From Flavobacterium soyae (GTDB taxonomy: Bacteria > Bacteroidota > Bacteroidia > Flavobacteriales > Flavobacteriaceae), in contig NZ_JAJQXA010000013.1 of assembly GCF_021245985.1 (NCBI RefSeq), positions 62,001 through 126,000 on the forward strand: a DNA stretch of 64,000 nt, in the 5' to 3' direction. Below, piece after piece: positions 8,303 through 17,026 of the stretch (positions are counted from its first letter, which is position 1; each line of letters begins with the position of its first letter). Position numbers and translations under genes: made by a program. Below the pieces are notes generated by a model. It worked only from the letters and a program-made list of their open reading frames with translations, was not told the origin of the DNA and made no database searches.

Positions 8303-10054
8303 TTACTTCAAAACCGGAATTTTCACAAAGCTGTCATTATACCATTTTATTTGCAAAGGCTCTTTTGCATCACGAATAGTTTCATCGCTTACTTCTTTTC
8401 CGGTTCCGTAATTTAACTGCGAAAACGGATTTTTATTTATAGTAACGGCAATCAATAAACGGCTTCCTTTACTTAGCTGCTTACTCACGAAATGAGTATT
8501 AGTAAAGGAGATCGTTTCAATTTTATTAGGTACTAAAAGCTGTCTTTTTTCAATGTTTTTTGCATAACTGGCACGGCCTATGTAATATGATAAATGAAAA
8601 TATTCTCCATTTGGCGTAACTTCATAAAGCGTAACGCCCAGATCCATATCTTTTTTGTTTATGCTGCATTTGATTTCTCCTAAAAAGGACCCATTTACAA
8701 TTAAAGCTTCTTTTAAGGGTTCGCTTATAAAAAAACAGCCGTCATTTACGTTAACATCTTTACGAATAATTGGGCTGGGATAATAATTATTATTACTGAT
8801 TTGTCGGTCTTTAAAATCAACTTCCTGCGATAAGAATTCTTTTTTCTTAGGCTTTTGATAATCGGCCAGATAAAAATCTCCGGATTTATTTGCTGTTAAA
8901 TAGAAAGTCAGGAAATCATTATGCATTTTTTCAAATGATGAAGCACTTTTCCATTCATTGGCACCCATAACTTCATAATTGATTTTATCTTTTAGAATTT
9001 CAGGTTTAGTACCGTTCTTCAAAATAAAATCAAACCATTGATAGGTAATTTTTTTAATGTCAATTAAAGCGTTTGAGTCGACTTTATAATCATTTAAAAT
9101 GGCTTCGCCGCCAATTTGGGTTCCAAAATGTCCATAAGGTCCAATTACAAGATAAAAAGGTGTTTTCGGACTGTACTTTTGAAGTTCTTTTAAATAATAT
9201 AAACCTGAGTTTTGAGAATCATTATAATAACCGTCAAAAGCTAAAACAGGAATATTTATCTGCGAAAAATCATTTTTATAAGGTGCCATTTTCTGCCAGT
9301 ATTCATCAAATGACGGATGGCTTACCCATTTTTGAAACCATCTGTTAGGTTCGCCGTCAATGCTGTCCAGTTTTTTATAAGCCGCTCCAGATTCCCACCA
9401 CCTAAATTTTAATCCTCTAAAACGAGGCCTGTTATTATTGGTAACTGTATCAAGATATTTGTTGTTTCCCACATAAAAAGCCCATTCATAATTTGGGTTT
9501 ATAAAAACATTGTTTTCCATTGGCAGTCCCATTCCCGGTCTGTTTGCTACGTAAGGAACAATTGTTTTAAGTGCAGGATGCATCTTTTTGCAAGCCGCCC
9601 ATTGCGTAAATCCATTATAACTTCCGCCATACATTCCAATGCTTCCGTTACACCATTTTTGTTTGCTGATCCAGTCTATAGCATCATAAACATCGCTGTT
9701 TTCATTTTCATACGGATCAATTTCGTTAGGGCTGAAACGTTTTCCCCGAGAGTAAACAATTACGCCTGTATAACCTTTATCAACAGATTCTTTTATGGTT
9801 TTAAGATCTCTGCCTTTGTCACGAACATAAATCGTATATTGAAGAATTACAGGTTTTGCATCGTTATCATTTTTTTTGCGGGCAACCATTGCAGATAATA
9901 TTGCGCCGTCTCGTGCTGTAATCGAAACACTGTCCTGAATATCGTAATCACTCTCGTTACTTGCTAATTTTGCGGCTTTTGTCTGTTGTGCAGAAAGCTG
10001 GCAGACCAAAAAAAATAAACTCAGAAATAAAAACAATGCCTTATTATTCATCAT
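8303..10054 (-). CDS. Secreted CocE/NonD-family hydrolase (S15-like)
   Basis: An exported alpha/beta hydrolase of the X-Pro dipeptidyl-peptidase/glutaryl-7-ACA acylase type. A Sec signal peptide (hydrophobic to about residue 20, then LSAQQ) is followed by the catalytic domain with the nucleophile elbow GGSYNG (Ser145), the acid in FDGYYND (Asp279) and the His in GPYGHFG (His309). The rest forms the C-terminal jelly-roll domain of the family (about 360-583). Length fits the family. It likely splits amide or ester bonds of peptides or acylated compounds in the periplasm. It faces the fusion gene with only 10 bases between their ends and diverges from the VanX-type gene with 77 bases between. 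Confidence 0.88.
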   Translation of the reverse strand: MMNNKALFLFLSLFFLVCQLSAQQTKAAKLASNESDYDIQDSVSITARDGAILSAMVARKKNDNDAKPVILQYTIYVRDKGRDLKTIKESVDKGYTGVIVYSRGKRFSPNEIDPYENENSDVYDAIDWISKQKWCNGSIGMYGGSYNGFTQWAACKKMHPALKTIVPYVANRPGMGLPMENNVFINPNYEWAFYVGNNKYLDTVTNNNRPRFRGLKFRWWESGAAYKKLDSIDGEPNRWFQKWVSHPSFDEYWQKMAPYKNDFSQINIPVLAFDGYYNDSQNSGLYYLKELQKYSPKTPFYLVIGPYGHFGTQIGGEAILNDYKVDSNALIDIKKITYQWFDFILKNGTKPEILKDKINYEVMGANEWKSASSFEKMHNDFLTFYLTANKSGDFYLADYQKPKKKEFLSQEVDFKDRQISNNNYYPSPIIRKDVNVNDGCFFISEPLKEALIVNGSFLGEIKCSINKKDMDLGVTLYEVTPNGEYFHLSYYIGRASYAKNIEKRQLLVPNKIETISFTNTHFVSKQLSKGSRLLIAVTINKNPFSQLNYGTGKEVSDETIRDAKEPLQIKWYNDSFVKIPVLK

Positions 10055-10131
10055 TAGTAAGTTTTTTTAAGTTGAACGAATTTAATTAAAATTTATATAT
10101 TTACTTCAATAATGACTCAAATTATAACTTC

Positions 10132-10785
10132 ATGTTACAATATATCAAATCTTCGTTTTTTTTAATATGTTTTTGCTGGATGATTTCTGCGAAAGCACAA
10201 AATGAAGCTTATGCAGAACCTGTAGAGCATAAAATTGAGGACACAACTTTTGTAAACCTTAAAGAGTACAGCAAAGATTTCATTTATGATATGAAATATG
10301 CCACAGATGATAATTTCCTGAAGGCTAAAGTGTATGATTGTGCAGAATGTTTCCTGCGATTAAAAACGGTTAAAGCTTTAATCGAAGCCAATAAAGATTT
10401 TATTAAAAAAGGATATAAAATAAAACTGTACGATTGTTACAGACCTTTATCGATCCAGCAGAAGATGTGGACGATTGTATCGAATCCCGAATATGTTGCA
10501 GATCCAAAAAAAGGCTCCATCCACAATAGAGGAGGAGCCGTAGATATTTCGTTAGTTGATGCAAAAGGAAAAGAACTTGAAATGGGAACCGCTTTTGACT
10601 TTTTTGGCCCTGAAGCCGGTCACAACTACACTAAATTTTCTAAAGAAATTTTGGCAAACCGAAAATTCCTTAAAAAAATAATGATTCAAAACGGTTTCAA
10701 TTCGTTTGATTCAGAATGGTGGCATTATAATTTAAAAACCGGATTAAAAGATTCTGTTTCTAATCAAAAGTGGCACTGCGAATAA
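10132..10785 (+). CDS. D-alanyl-D-alanine dipeptidase, VanX/DdpX type
   Basis: A zinc dipeptidase that splits D-Ala-D-Ala. The signature SIHNRGGAVDIS gives zinc ligands His131 and Asp138, and SEWWHY gives the catalytic Glu195 and third ligand His198. DCYRP supplies the Arg (about 104) that binds the transition state in VanX. A signal peptide (to about residue 22, AKAQ) puts it in the periplasm, so its role is probably peptidoglycan dipeptide turnover rather than cytoplasmic vancomycin resistance; no vanHA genes are nearby. 217 residues is normal. It starts at the only good ATG and ends base-to-base against the convergent gene at 10786. Confidence 0.88.
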   Translation: MLQYIKSSFFLICFCWMISAKAQNEAYAEPVEHKIEDTTFVNLKEYSKDFIYDMKYATDDNFLKAKVYDCAECFLRLKTVKALIEANKDFIKKGYKIKLYDCYRPLSIQQKMWTIVSNPEYVADPKKGSIHNRGGAVDISLVDAKGKELEMGTAFDFFGPEAGHNYTKFSKEILANRKFLKKIMIQNGFNSFDSEWWHYNLKTGLKDSVSNQKWHCE

Positions 10786-11352
10786 TTATTCAACACATTT
10801 GATATTCTGCATGAAATACGTGTTGGGCTGGTATGTTTTGCCATTAAGTTCAGACACTAATTCTCTTTTTACAATATAATCTTCAACGTCAGTCAGGTAT
10901 TTAATTCGCATAATTAAAACAGGCGAAGTTTTCAGATCTTCATAATTGTCTTTCATAAACATGAAAATTCCAGTATTTACACGGTTGTCAAAACCTTTAT
11001 CGTCGCGAATTAAAGTTCCGCAGTTTTCCTGATTGATATGAAGAAGAGTTACAATTTTTCCATTTTCTAATTGTAAATAAACCTTAGAGTTTTTATCAAA
11101 ACAATTTGCTTTCAGGAAATCTTTACTTTTTTGAATAAGCTGTAAATTTAAAGTTGGTAAGCCGTCAGTCTGCGCAAGCGAAAAGAAAACATAACTAAAA
11201 GTTCCGCCAAAGTTTTTCTCGCTTATCAAATATTCGTTAGTTACTTTATAAGTTCCAATCGAGTCTGTTACATTTGTGCTGTATTCACAAGGTTTTTGGG
11301 CAAATGCTGTAAAGGTTAATAAAAAAAGAGTTAGAGTAATTAGTTGTTTCAT
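10786..11352 (-). CDS. Hypothetical exported protein
   Basis: A 188-residue protein with a Sec signal peptide (MKQLITLTLFLLTFTAFAQ). The mature part has one cysteine pair candidate and beta-rich segments, but no motif I recognise. The frame is open to an ATG at 11373, yet that start would overlap the upstream methyltransferase gene by 19 bases and put charged residues ahead of the signal peptide; ATG at 11352 leaves a 2-base gap and a proper signal. It is probably co-transcribed with that gene. Function unknown. Confidence 0.7.
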   Translation of the reverse strand: MKQLITLTLFLLTFTAFAQKPCEYSTNVTDSIGTYKVTNEYLISEKNFGGTFSYVFFSLAQTDGLPTLNLQLIQKSKDFLKANCFDKNSKVYLQLENGKIVTLLHINQENCGTLIRDDKGFDNRVNTGIFMFMKDNYEDLKTSPVLIMRIKYLTDVEDYIVKRELVSELNGKTYQPNTYFMQNIKCVE

Positions 11353-11354
11353 TT

Positions 11355-12536
11355 TTAGTTTATTTTTCTGCAAATTAAAACTATTTTGCTTTCATTTTTA
11401 TCAGTTGTAAAAAAACAATAAACATTTCCTCCATTTTTTATTTTCCATTTCTTTCGAATATTTTCTACAGTTTCCGGAAAGTTGCGGGTTGTAACGTTTG
11501 CCTGCTGATTTAACAGCTCCAATTTCATTTCATTTTTACTGTATGAAATTACTTTTTCGATTTCAAAACGCCGTCCCGGAAAATCAATTAAATCTTCTGA
11601 AGTATATAAATGAGAATGTTTATGCAGTTTATTGATTTGGAATGCTGTACTCACTTCATCAAAACCGCCCGATTTCATAATTGCCGAATTAGGTTCGTAA
11701 AGATATTTTTGAGGAAGGTTGTATGATGGTAATTGAGTTTCGTTACCTAAAACAAACTCAAAAGTTTCAATTTTATCTTTTAAGATATTGGCAGTTTTCA
11801 AAGTTATTTCACCCGAATTCTCTTTATGAATTTCAAAAAGCAATTCCTTAACCTCATTTTCGAGCGCGATAATATGAATGTTTTTTACAAATTTCAATTC
11901 AGATAAACCAGCAGAAATGTCTAATAAAGGCGCGGTTTTAATTAAAATTGAATCGGCCTTTTCAAAATAAAAATCTAAAGATTCGGGAACATTTGGCAGA
12001 CAGTCTTTCAGCATAAAAACTTTGCCTTTTGCATCATTTCTTCTCGAAGGATCAATGTAAATCCAGTCCCATTTCTGGTTTAGATCCTTTAAAACATTTG
12101 CAGAATCATTGGCATAAAAATGGCAGTTTTCAACGCCTAATTGTTTGAAATTATGCTTTACAATTGCAGATAAATCTTCATTTATTTCGCAATGCATAAT
12201 AGTTTTAAATTGTTTGGAAAAATAATAATCATCAACACCAAAACCTCCTGTAAGATCAATTAAACTTTCTCCGGAAATTAAAGAAGCTTTATAAGCCGCC
12301 GTTTTTTCAGAAGAAGTCTGCTCGACAGAAATTTTACCCGGATAAATAATGTTTTCTGCAGCAAACCAGACTGGTAATTTGTCTTTAGCTTTTGCCTTAG
12401 CTTCAATTTGGTTTAAAATTAAAATCCATTCAACCTCTGGAAAAGGATTTTTTTGAAGTGCTAATTTTGTTATGGATTCACTGCTATTCAGCGTTATAAA
12501 ATCTTGAATATTTTTACTTAAAATAGAAGTGTTCAA
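11355..12536 (-). CDS. Class I SAM methyltransferase, THUMP-like (PG_1098 type)
   Basis: A cytoplasmic SAM-dependent methyltransferase, 393 residues. Motif I is SLIDLTGGFGVDDYYFS near residue 95, with the acidic ribose-binding end in MHCEIN, and the catalytic-loop-like motif is WIYIDPSRR near 160. The C-terminal third corresponds to the THUMP-like domain typical of a conserved Bacteroidetes family. The combination suggests methylation of an RNA base, but the target is not known. It lies 2 bases from the exported-protein gene and 2 bases from the permease gene, so the three form a compact minus-strand unit. Confidence 0.8.
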   Translation of the reverse strand: MNTSILSKNIQDFITLNSSESITKLALQKNPFPEVEWILILNQIEAKAKAKDKLPVWFAAENIIYPGKISVEQTSSEKTAAYKASLISGESLIDLTGGFGVDDYYFSKQFKTIMHCEINEDLSAIVKHNFKQLGVENCHFYANDSANVLKDLNQKWDWIYIDPSRRNDAKGKVFMLKDCLPNVPESLDFYFEKADSILIKTAPLLDISAGLSELKFVKNIHIIALENEVKELLFEIHKENSGEITLKTANILKDKIETFEFVLGNETQLPSYNLPQKYLYEPNSAIMKSGGFDEVSTAFQINKLHKHSHLYTSEDLIDFPGRRFEIEKVISYSKNEMKLELLNQQANVTTRNFPETVENIRKKWKIKNGGNVYCFFTTDKNESKIVLICRKIN

Positions 12537-12538
12537 AG

Positions 12539-13630
12539 TTAAATTCTTTCGGTTAAAACAGATATAATTTTGTTATCAGGAAAAAATTCTTTTAAAATTA
12601 CTTTTATCATTGTAAAAAGCGGAACAGCGATAATCATTCCCACGATTCCAAAGGTAATGCCGCTAATTAAAGTAATAAGGAATATTTCCAGCGGATGCGA
12701 ATTTACACTTTTTGATGAAATTATAGGCTGGCTGATATTATTATCAATTGCCTGAACCAGTAAAAATCCAATAACGACATAAATAGTAGTTGGTAAAATT
12801 TCAGACCTAAAGTCCTGTCCAATTAAGCTGATCATAGTTAAAAGCGCAGCTAAAGTCGTTCCAATAATAGGCCCGATATAGGGAATAATATTTAAGACAG
12901 CACATAAAAACGCAATTACAAAAGCATTTTCGTTTCCAAAAATCATCAAAACAATCAGATAAAGAATAAAGACAACCGTAAGTTGAAGTAAAAGCCCAAT
13001 AAAATAACGGGTTAACATATGGTTTATCTTGGTAATAGAATTTAATATTTTGTCTTCATTTGAATCCGGAAGTAATTTTCTGGCAGTAGATTTAAAATCA
13101 TCCTGATCTTTAATAAAGAAAAAAGTAATAAAAAATACCGAAACCAATCCCATTCCCATATCAGCCATAAAGTTCAAAATCGAATTGATGAAGCCTGTAA
13201 AATAACTAAAATTCAACATCGAAGTGACTTTTGAATCCCTAAGGACTTTATTTAAATCAAAATGCTGAATATTAAAGTACGTTTCAATGCTTTGTTCAGT
13301 TTCCATAAACTGGGACTGAAGCTGTTTGGTATCTAAAAGCGATAAATTGTTTGCCTGAGAAATGATTAACGGAACAAACAAAAGGATAAAACCAACCATT
13401 AATAAAATAAAAATAACGATAGCTGTTGTCGCAGCAAGCGAATCTTTGAATTTTAATTTATTTTTTAAAAACAAAACCAGCGGATTTGATATTAGACACA
13501 ATATCAAAGAAATACATAAATAAACAATTACAGTTTGTATTTCGTATAGAAAGTATAAAACAATACCAATTATTAATATTGTAGCTAATGCCCGTAAGAT
13601 TCCGTTAGAAATAATTTTTGACGTTATCAT
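12539..13630 (-). CDS. AI-2E family transporter (PerM/YhhT-like)
   Basis: A polytopic inner-membrane protein of 363 residues with about eight hydrophobic segments. The long hydrophilic stretch at about 85-145 after the first helices and the conserved C-terminal block (NIIPYIGPIIGTTLAALL, then DNNISQPIISSKSVNSHP) are typical of the AI-2E/PerM transporter family. Members export small molecules or act in sodium/proton exchange; the name AI-2E should not be read as evidence of autoinducer transport here. It heads the unit that continues with the THUMP-like methyltransferase 2 bases downstream. Confidence 0.88.
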   Translation of the reverse strand: MITSKIISNGILRALATILIIGIVLYFLYEIQTVIVYLCISLILCLISNPLVLFLKNKLKFKDSLAATTAIVIFILLMVGFILLFVPLIISQANNLSLLDTKQLQSQFMETEQSIETYFNIQHFDLNKVLRDSKVTSMLNFSYFTGFINSILNFMADMGMGLVSVFFITFFFIKDQDDFKSTARKLLPDSNEDKILNSITKINHMLTRYFIGLLLQLTVVFILYLIVLMIFGNENAFVIAFLCAVLNIIPYIGPIIGTTLAALLTMISLIGQDFRSEILPTTIYVVIGFLLVQAIDNNISQPIISSKSVNSHPLEIFLITLISGITFGIVGMIIAVPLFTMIKVILKEFFPDNKIISVLTERI

Positions 13631-13691
13631 ATTTTAATTTTAGACCATAAAAATAGGAAAAAGCTTTTAAAACTTTTGTATTTAACAAAAA

Positions 13692-13719
13692 AAAAGCGAG
13701 ATGAAAACATCTCGCTTTT
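13692..13719. terminator. Terminator hairpin
   Basis: Twelve-base stem AAAAGCGAGATG (13692-13703) / CATCTCGCTTTT (13708-13719) with an AAAA loop. On the minus strand it follows the M43 protease gene; it has T runs on both strands. Confidence 0.85.
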
Positions 13720-13750
13720 GTAAGTTATTTCTTTAAGTGCAATCAAAGGC

Positions 13751-14713
13751 TTAAGGCTGTCCAAAAGAAAATCTTGCACCTCCGCTTACGAAGATAGCAG
13801 CCATTCTGCTTTTTTGTCCGTTAGAGAACATGTACATTGCATTATCATCAGTATAATCCATGTAGTTCATTGTCATTTCTACTGGAGTACCAGAACAAGT
13901 ACTATAGTGTGGATATGCAGGAACACCGTAATTTGGCTCGTTATGAGTTGGAGTATCAGAAACTAAATCGCTTCCGCAAGTTGCATCTCCCCAAATGTGA
14001 CGTAAGTTCATCCAGTGACCAACTTCGTGAGTACCAGTTCTTCCTAAATTGTAAGGGGCATTTGCAGCTCCTGAAAGACCAAAATATTTAGAGTCGATTA
14101 CAACTCCATCAGTTGCAGAAGCACCTCCTGGAAATTGTGCATATCCTAAAATTCCACCGCCAATAGTACAAGCCCATAGGTTTAGTTTAGTTGTTGGTGA
14201 AGTTGGAGCCAGACCACCTTTTGATGTTTTTTTCATTGCATCGGCTGTTCCCCAAGAAGTTTTAGTTGTAGATTTTCTAATAACCTGATCTAAAACAAAT
14301 GTAATTCCAACGTTAGCTTTTACACCTGCAAAAAGTGCTGGTACGCTGTTAAAATCAGAGTTTTGCGCATTGAAATCTTTGTTTAGAACATCAATTTGAG
14401 ATTGAATTTGCGCATTTGAGATATTCTCTGCACTTGTTCTGTACAAAACGTTTACCACAACAGGAATTTCAATTTTACCATTTACAAGTTTACCCGTAAG
14501 TAAAGTTTTGTTTGTAAAAGCTTCAATTTCGTTCATTCTAATAGCCAATGTAGGGTCAGCTTTTAATTGAGCTTCTAACACGTCCTGAGTTGCACAAGAA
14601 CGAAGTGTTGTTTTTGCAGCCGCAGCTTCTGAACCGCTTGCGTCAGCAGATTGATCGTTTTGACAAGAAAACAGCACTAATGCTGTAAATGCAGTAATAA
14701 TAATCTTTTTCAT
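13751..14713 (-). CDS. M43 (cytophagalysin/pappalysin) zinc metalloprotease, lipoprotein
   Basis: A secreted metzincin-type zinc endopeptidase. The zinc motif HEVGHWMNLRH gives His229, Glu230 (catalytic), His233 and His239, and the Met-turn is the MNYMDY segment around residue 285. The N-terminus has a signal sequence ending at LFSCQ, a lipobox with Cys17, so the protein is probably membrane-anchored or surface-exposed. A pro-segment of about 75 residues precedes the catalytic domain. At 320 residues it is a minimal M43B member without the C-terminal sorting domain seen in larger relatives. It is a single gene ending in a strong terminator. Confidence 0.9.
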   Translation of the reverse strand: MKKIIITAFTALVLFSCQNDQSADASGSEAAAAKTTLRSCATQDVLEAQLKADPTLAIRMNEIEAFTNKTLLTGKLVNGKIEIPVVVNVLYRTSAENISNAQIQSQIDVLNKDFNAQNSDFNSVPALFAGVKANVGITFVLDQVIRKSTTKTSWGTADAMKKTSKGGLAPTSPTTKLNLWACTIGGGILGYAQFPGGASATDGVVIDSKYFGLSGAANAPYNLGRTGTHEVGHWMNLRHIWGDATCGSDLVSDTPTHNEPNYGVPAYPHYSTCSGTPVEMTMNYMDYTDDNAMYMFSNGQKSRMAAIFVSGGARFSFGQP

Positions 14714-15012
14714 AATAATAGGGGGTTTTGTTATAAAATAATAGTTTTGGTTAACCAGCTCGCAATTTTATAACAAAAACACTTTGTGACCAAATTTTTA
14801 TATTAATTTATTTACGTTTTTTTAACAATCCCTTATATAGTCTAGTTCCTACAAAAAAGTTAAAATTATTTTTATGATGTAAATTCTTATTTATTGATGT
14901 TTTGGGAGCAAAAAAACTATATTTAGATTTAAATTTAACCTTTAGGTAACTTGTTTGTTTGTGTTTTAACATTTTCCTTGCATTTTCTACTTTTTTAGAA
15001 AATATTAGCTTT

Positions 15013-15519
15013 TTATGTTAAAGACTGCAAAGAAGTAATTTCGTATAAGGCTATACTTGCTGCCTGCACAACATTCATGCTGGAATTTTTTCCAAACATA
15101 TTTATGTGTACAATTTGATCACAAATTTTTAAAAGTTCATCAGAAATTCCATCAATTTCACTTCCTATCAAAAGTGCTGTTTTTTTATTCGGAATCACAA
15201 CTTCTCTTAGAGGTTTGCTATTGCTTGTAATTTCTAAAGCAATAACTTCGAAATTGTTTTGCTGTAAATAGTCAATTAATTGAGCTGTTTCTTCGATAAT
15301 TTGATGTGGTACATGAAGATGCGTACTGCGGGAAGTTTTGTTAATTTTCCTTGGCGTAAGCGGAATATCTTTCCCCAGAAAAATAATATTTTCGACACCA
15401 AAAGCTTCAGAAATTCTAAAAAGCGAACCAATATTCTGCTGAAAATAAATATGATCGCAAACCAAGGTTATTGGAAATATTTTTCTCTCAAATTGATTTT
15501 CTTCGTGAGTAAGCTGCAC
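15013..15519 (-). CDS. SpoU/TrmH-family RNA 2'-O-methyltransferase
   Basis: A small SPOUT methyltransferase, 168 residues, essentially only the trefoil-knot domain. The three motifs are visible: NIGSLFRISEAFG near residue 29 (motif 1 with Asn and Arg), LLIGSEIDGIS near 115 (motif 2) and MFGKNSSMNVVQAASIALYE near 140 (motif 3). Lack of an N-terminal substrate-binding extension resembles TrmL/TrmH-type tRNA enzymes, but which nucleotide is modified cannot be told. It is encoded 10 bases after the DUF4159 gene on the same strand. Confidence 0.85.
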   Translation of the reverse strand: MQLTHEENQFERKIFPITLVCDHIYFQQNIGSLFRISEAFGVENIIFLGKDIPLTPRKINKTSRSTHLHVPHQIIEETAQLIDYLQQNNFEVIALEITSNSKPLREVVIPNKKTALLIGSEIDGISDELLKICDQIVHINMFGKNSSMNVVQAASIALYEITSLQSLT

Positions 15520-15529
15520 TTTTTAAAAT

Positions 15530-16168
15530 TTAATTGGTAAAAATATAATTGATAATGTTTGCACCCATTTTTAAAGCTTTATCGCGAACATTTGCAGGAT
15601 CATTATGAACTTCAGGATCTTCCCAGCCGTCGCCTAAATCGCATTCATAAGTATATAATAACACCAATTTGTTTTCTACGAAAATTCCAAACGCCTGCGG
15701 ACGGGTTCCGTCGTGTTCGTGAATTTTAGGCAATCCGTTTGGGAAAGGAAAAGGTTTTTGAAAAATAGGATGATTTGCCGGAATTTCAACTAAATTATTA
15801 TTAGGAAATATCTTTTTGATTTCTTTTCGAATGTATTGATCCATACCGTAATTATCATCGATATGAAGAAAACCTCCCCCGTATAAATAATTTCTAAGAT
15901 TTGTAATATCAGAATCGCTGAAAACAACATTTCCGTGCCCGGTCATGTGCACAAACGGGTACGAAAGCAAATCAGGATTGCTTGGTTCAACTGTCGAAGG
16001 TTTTGCTTTTATTCTGGTATTGATAGTCGAATTGCAAAAACGAATTAAATTGGGCAACGATGTTGGGTTTGCATACCAATCGCCGCCGCCGCTGTATTTA
16101 AGCAAAGCAATTTCCTGAGAAAAGGATGAAATTGAAAAAAGTAATAATAAGTAAAATATTTTTTTCAT
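15530..16168 (-). CDS. Exported DUF4159 protein
   Basis: A 212-residue exported protein with a signal peptide (MKKIFYLLLLFSISSFSQ). The mature part begins with LLKYSGGGDWYANPTSL and contains MTGHGNVVFSD and LHIDDNYGMDQYIR, the layout of DUF4159 domains, which adopt a glutamine-amidotransferase-like fold. No catalytic triad can be assigned. The frame is open to an ATG at 16207, but that would start inside the 16203-16300 palindrome and bury the signal peptide; 16168 is the sensible start. It sits between rsmE upstream and the SpoU gene downstream on the same strand. Function unknown. Confidence 0.8.
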   Translation of the reverse strand: MKKIFYLLLLFSISSFSQEIALLKYSGGGDWYANPTSLPNLIRFCNSTINTRIKAKPSTVEPSNPDLLSYPFVHMTGHGNVVFSDSDITNLRNYLYGGGFLHIDDNYGMDQYIRKEIKKIFPNNNLVEIPANHPIFQKPFPFPNGLPKIHEHDGTRPQAFGIFVENKLVLLYTYECDLGDGWEDPEVHNDPANVRDKALKMGANIINYIFTN

Positions 16169-16202
16169 AATAATTTTAAATTGCCTGTTATTCGGCTTTT
16201 TT

Positions 16203-16300
16203 GTCATCCTGAGGAACGAAGGATCTCACAAGAAACTCCGCACAGAAAGTCGTCAATCTGTGTCGATCAACTAGTGCGATCCTTCGTTCCTCAGGATGAC
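16203..16300. repeat. Long palindromic intergenic repeat
   Basis: The arms 16203-16225 and 16278-16300 are perfect 23-base inverted repeats (beginning GTCATCCTGAGGAACGAAGG) around a 52-base middle. The arm shares its core GAGGAACGA with the repeats at 35328 and 35520. It fills the gap between rsmE and the DUF4159 gene. Confidence 0.85.
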
Positions 16301-16310
16301 AAGATTGTCT

Positions 16311-17024
16311 TTAATTAGGCACTTCATTAAAAAATACAACACTATGACAAGCCACAACTGCAGCAGTTTCTGTTCGCAAACGTGTATTTCCTAAAGTTAC
16401 CGGCTGATATTTATTTTCAATGGCCAAAGCTATTTCTTTTTCAGAGAAATCCCCTTCGGGACCAATTAATAAAGTTACATTTTCATTTGGTTTTAAAGTT
16501 TCCTTCAAAGATTTTTTGTCGGTTTCTTCACAATGAGCAATAAATTGTAAACCCTGATTTTTTTGTTTCATGAATTCTTTAAACGAAATGGCATCATTCA
16601 GTTTAGGAAAATAAGTTTCATTAGATTGTTTCATTGCCGATAAAATAATCTTTTCAAAGCGTTCCAAATTAATTACTTTTCGTTCAGAACGATCACAGAT
16701 TATTGGTGTAATTTCCTGAATTCCAATTTCTGTAGCTTTTTCTAAGAACCATTCAAAACGATCGTTCATTTTGGTTGGCGCAACGGCTAAATGCAGGCGA
16801 AATTTTGGCTCAGGAGATTTTTTTATAGAACGAACGCTCACAATACATTTGTTGTCTGAAGCCAATGTAATTTCAGTTTCAAACAATAAACCTAAACCAT
16901 TTGTAACATGTAAAATATCCGAATCTTTCTTTCGTAAAACTTTTATAATATGTCGGCTTTCTTCTTTATCAAAAGAAAAACTTTCGGTTGTTTCGTCAAT
17001 ATCCGGATTGTAAAATAACTGCAT
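16311..17024 (-). CDS. rsmE: 16S rRNA (uracil-1498-N3)-methyltransferase
   Basis: RsmE methylates N3 of U1498 in the decoding region of 16S rRNA. The 237-residue protein has the PUA-like N-terminal domain (EESRHIIKVLRKKDSD near 21-37) and the C-terminal SPOUT knot with VTLLIGPEGDFSEKEI near 185 and LGNTRLRTETAAVVACH near 213, both diagnostic. The start is 2 bases from the end of tsaD upstream, implying translational coupling. Length is normal. Confidence 0.94.
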   Translation of the reverse strand: MQLFYNPDIDETTESFSFDKEESRHIIKVLRKKDSDILHVTNGLGLLFETEITLASDNKCIVSVRSIKKSPEPKFRLHLAVAPTKMNDRFEWFLEKATEIGIQEITPIICDRSERKVINLERFEKIILSAMKQSNETYFPKLNDAISFKEFMKQKNQGLQFIAHCEETDKKSLKETLKPNENVTLLIGPEGDFSEKEIALAIENKYQPVTLGNTRLRTETAAVVACHSVVFFNEVPN

Positions 17025-17026
17025 AA

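Noticed and set aside
10132..10785. Vancomycin resistance determinant
   Set aside because: The dipeptidase has an export signal and no vanH, vanA or vanRS neighbours, so peptidoglycan recycling is more likely.
12539..13630. Quorum-signal (AI-2) exporter
   Set aside because: The family name does not establish the substrate, and no luxS or AI-2 uptake gene is in the window.
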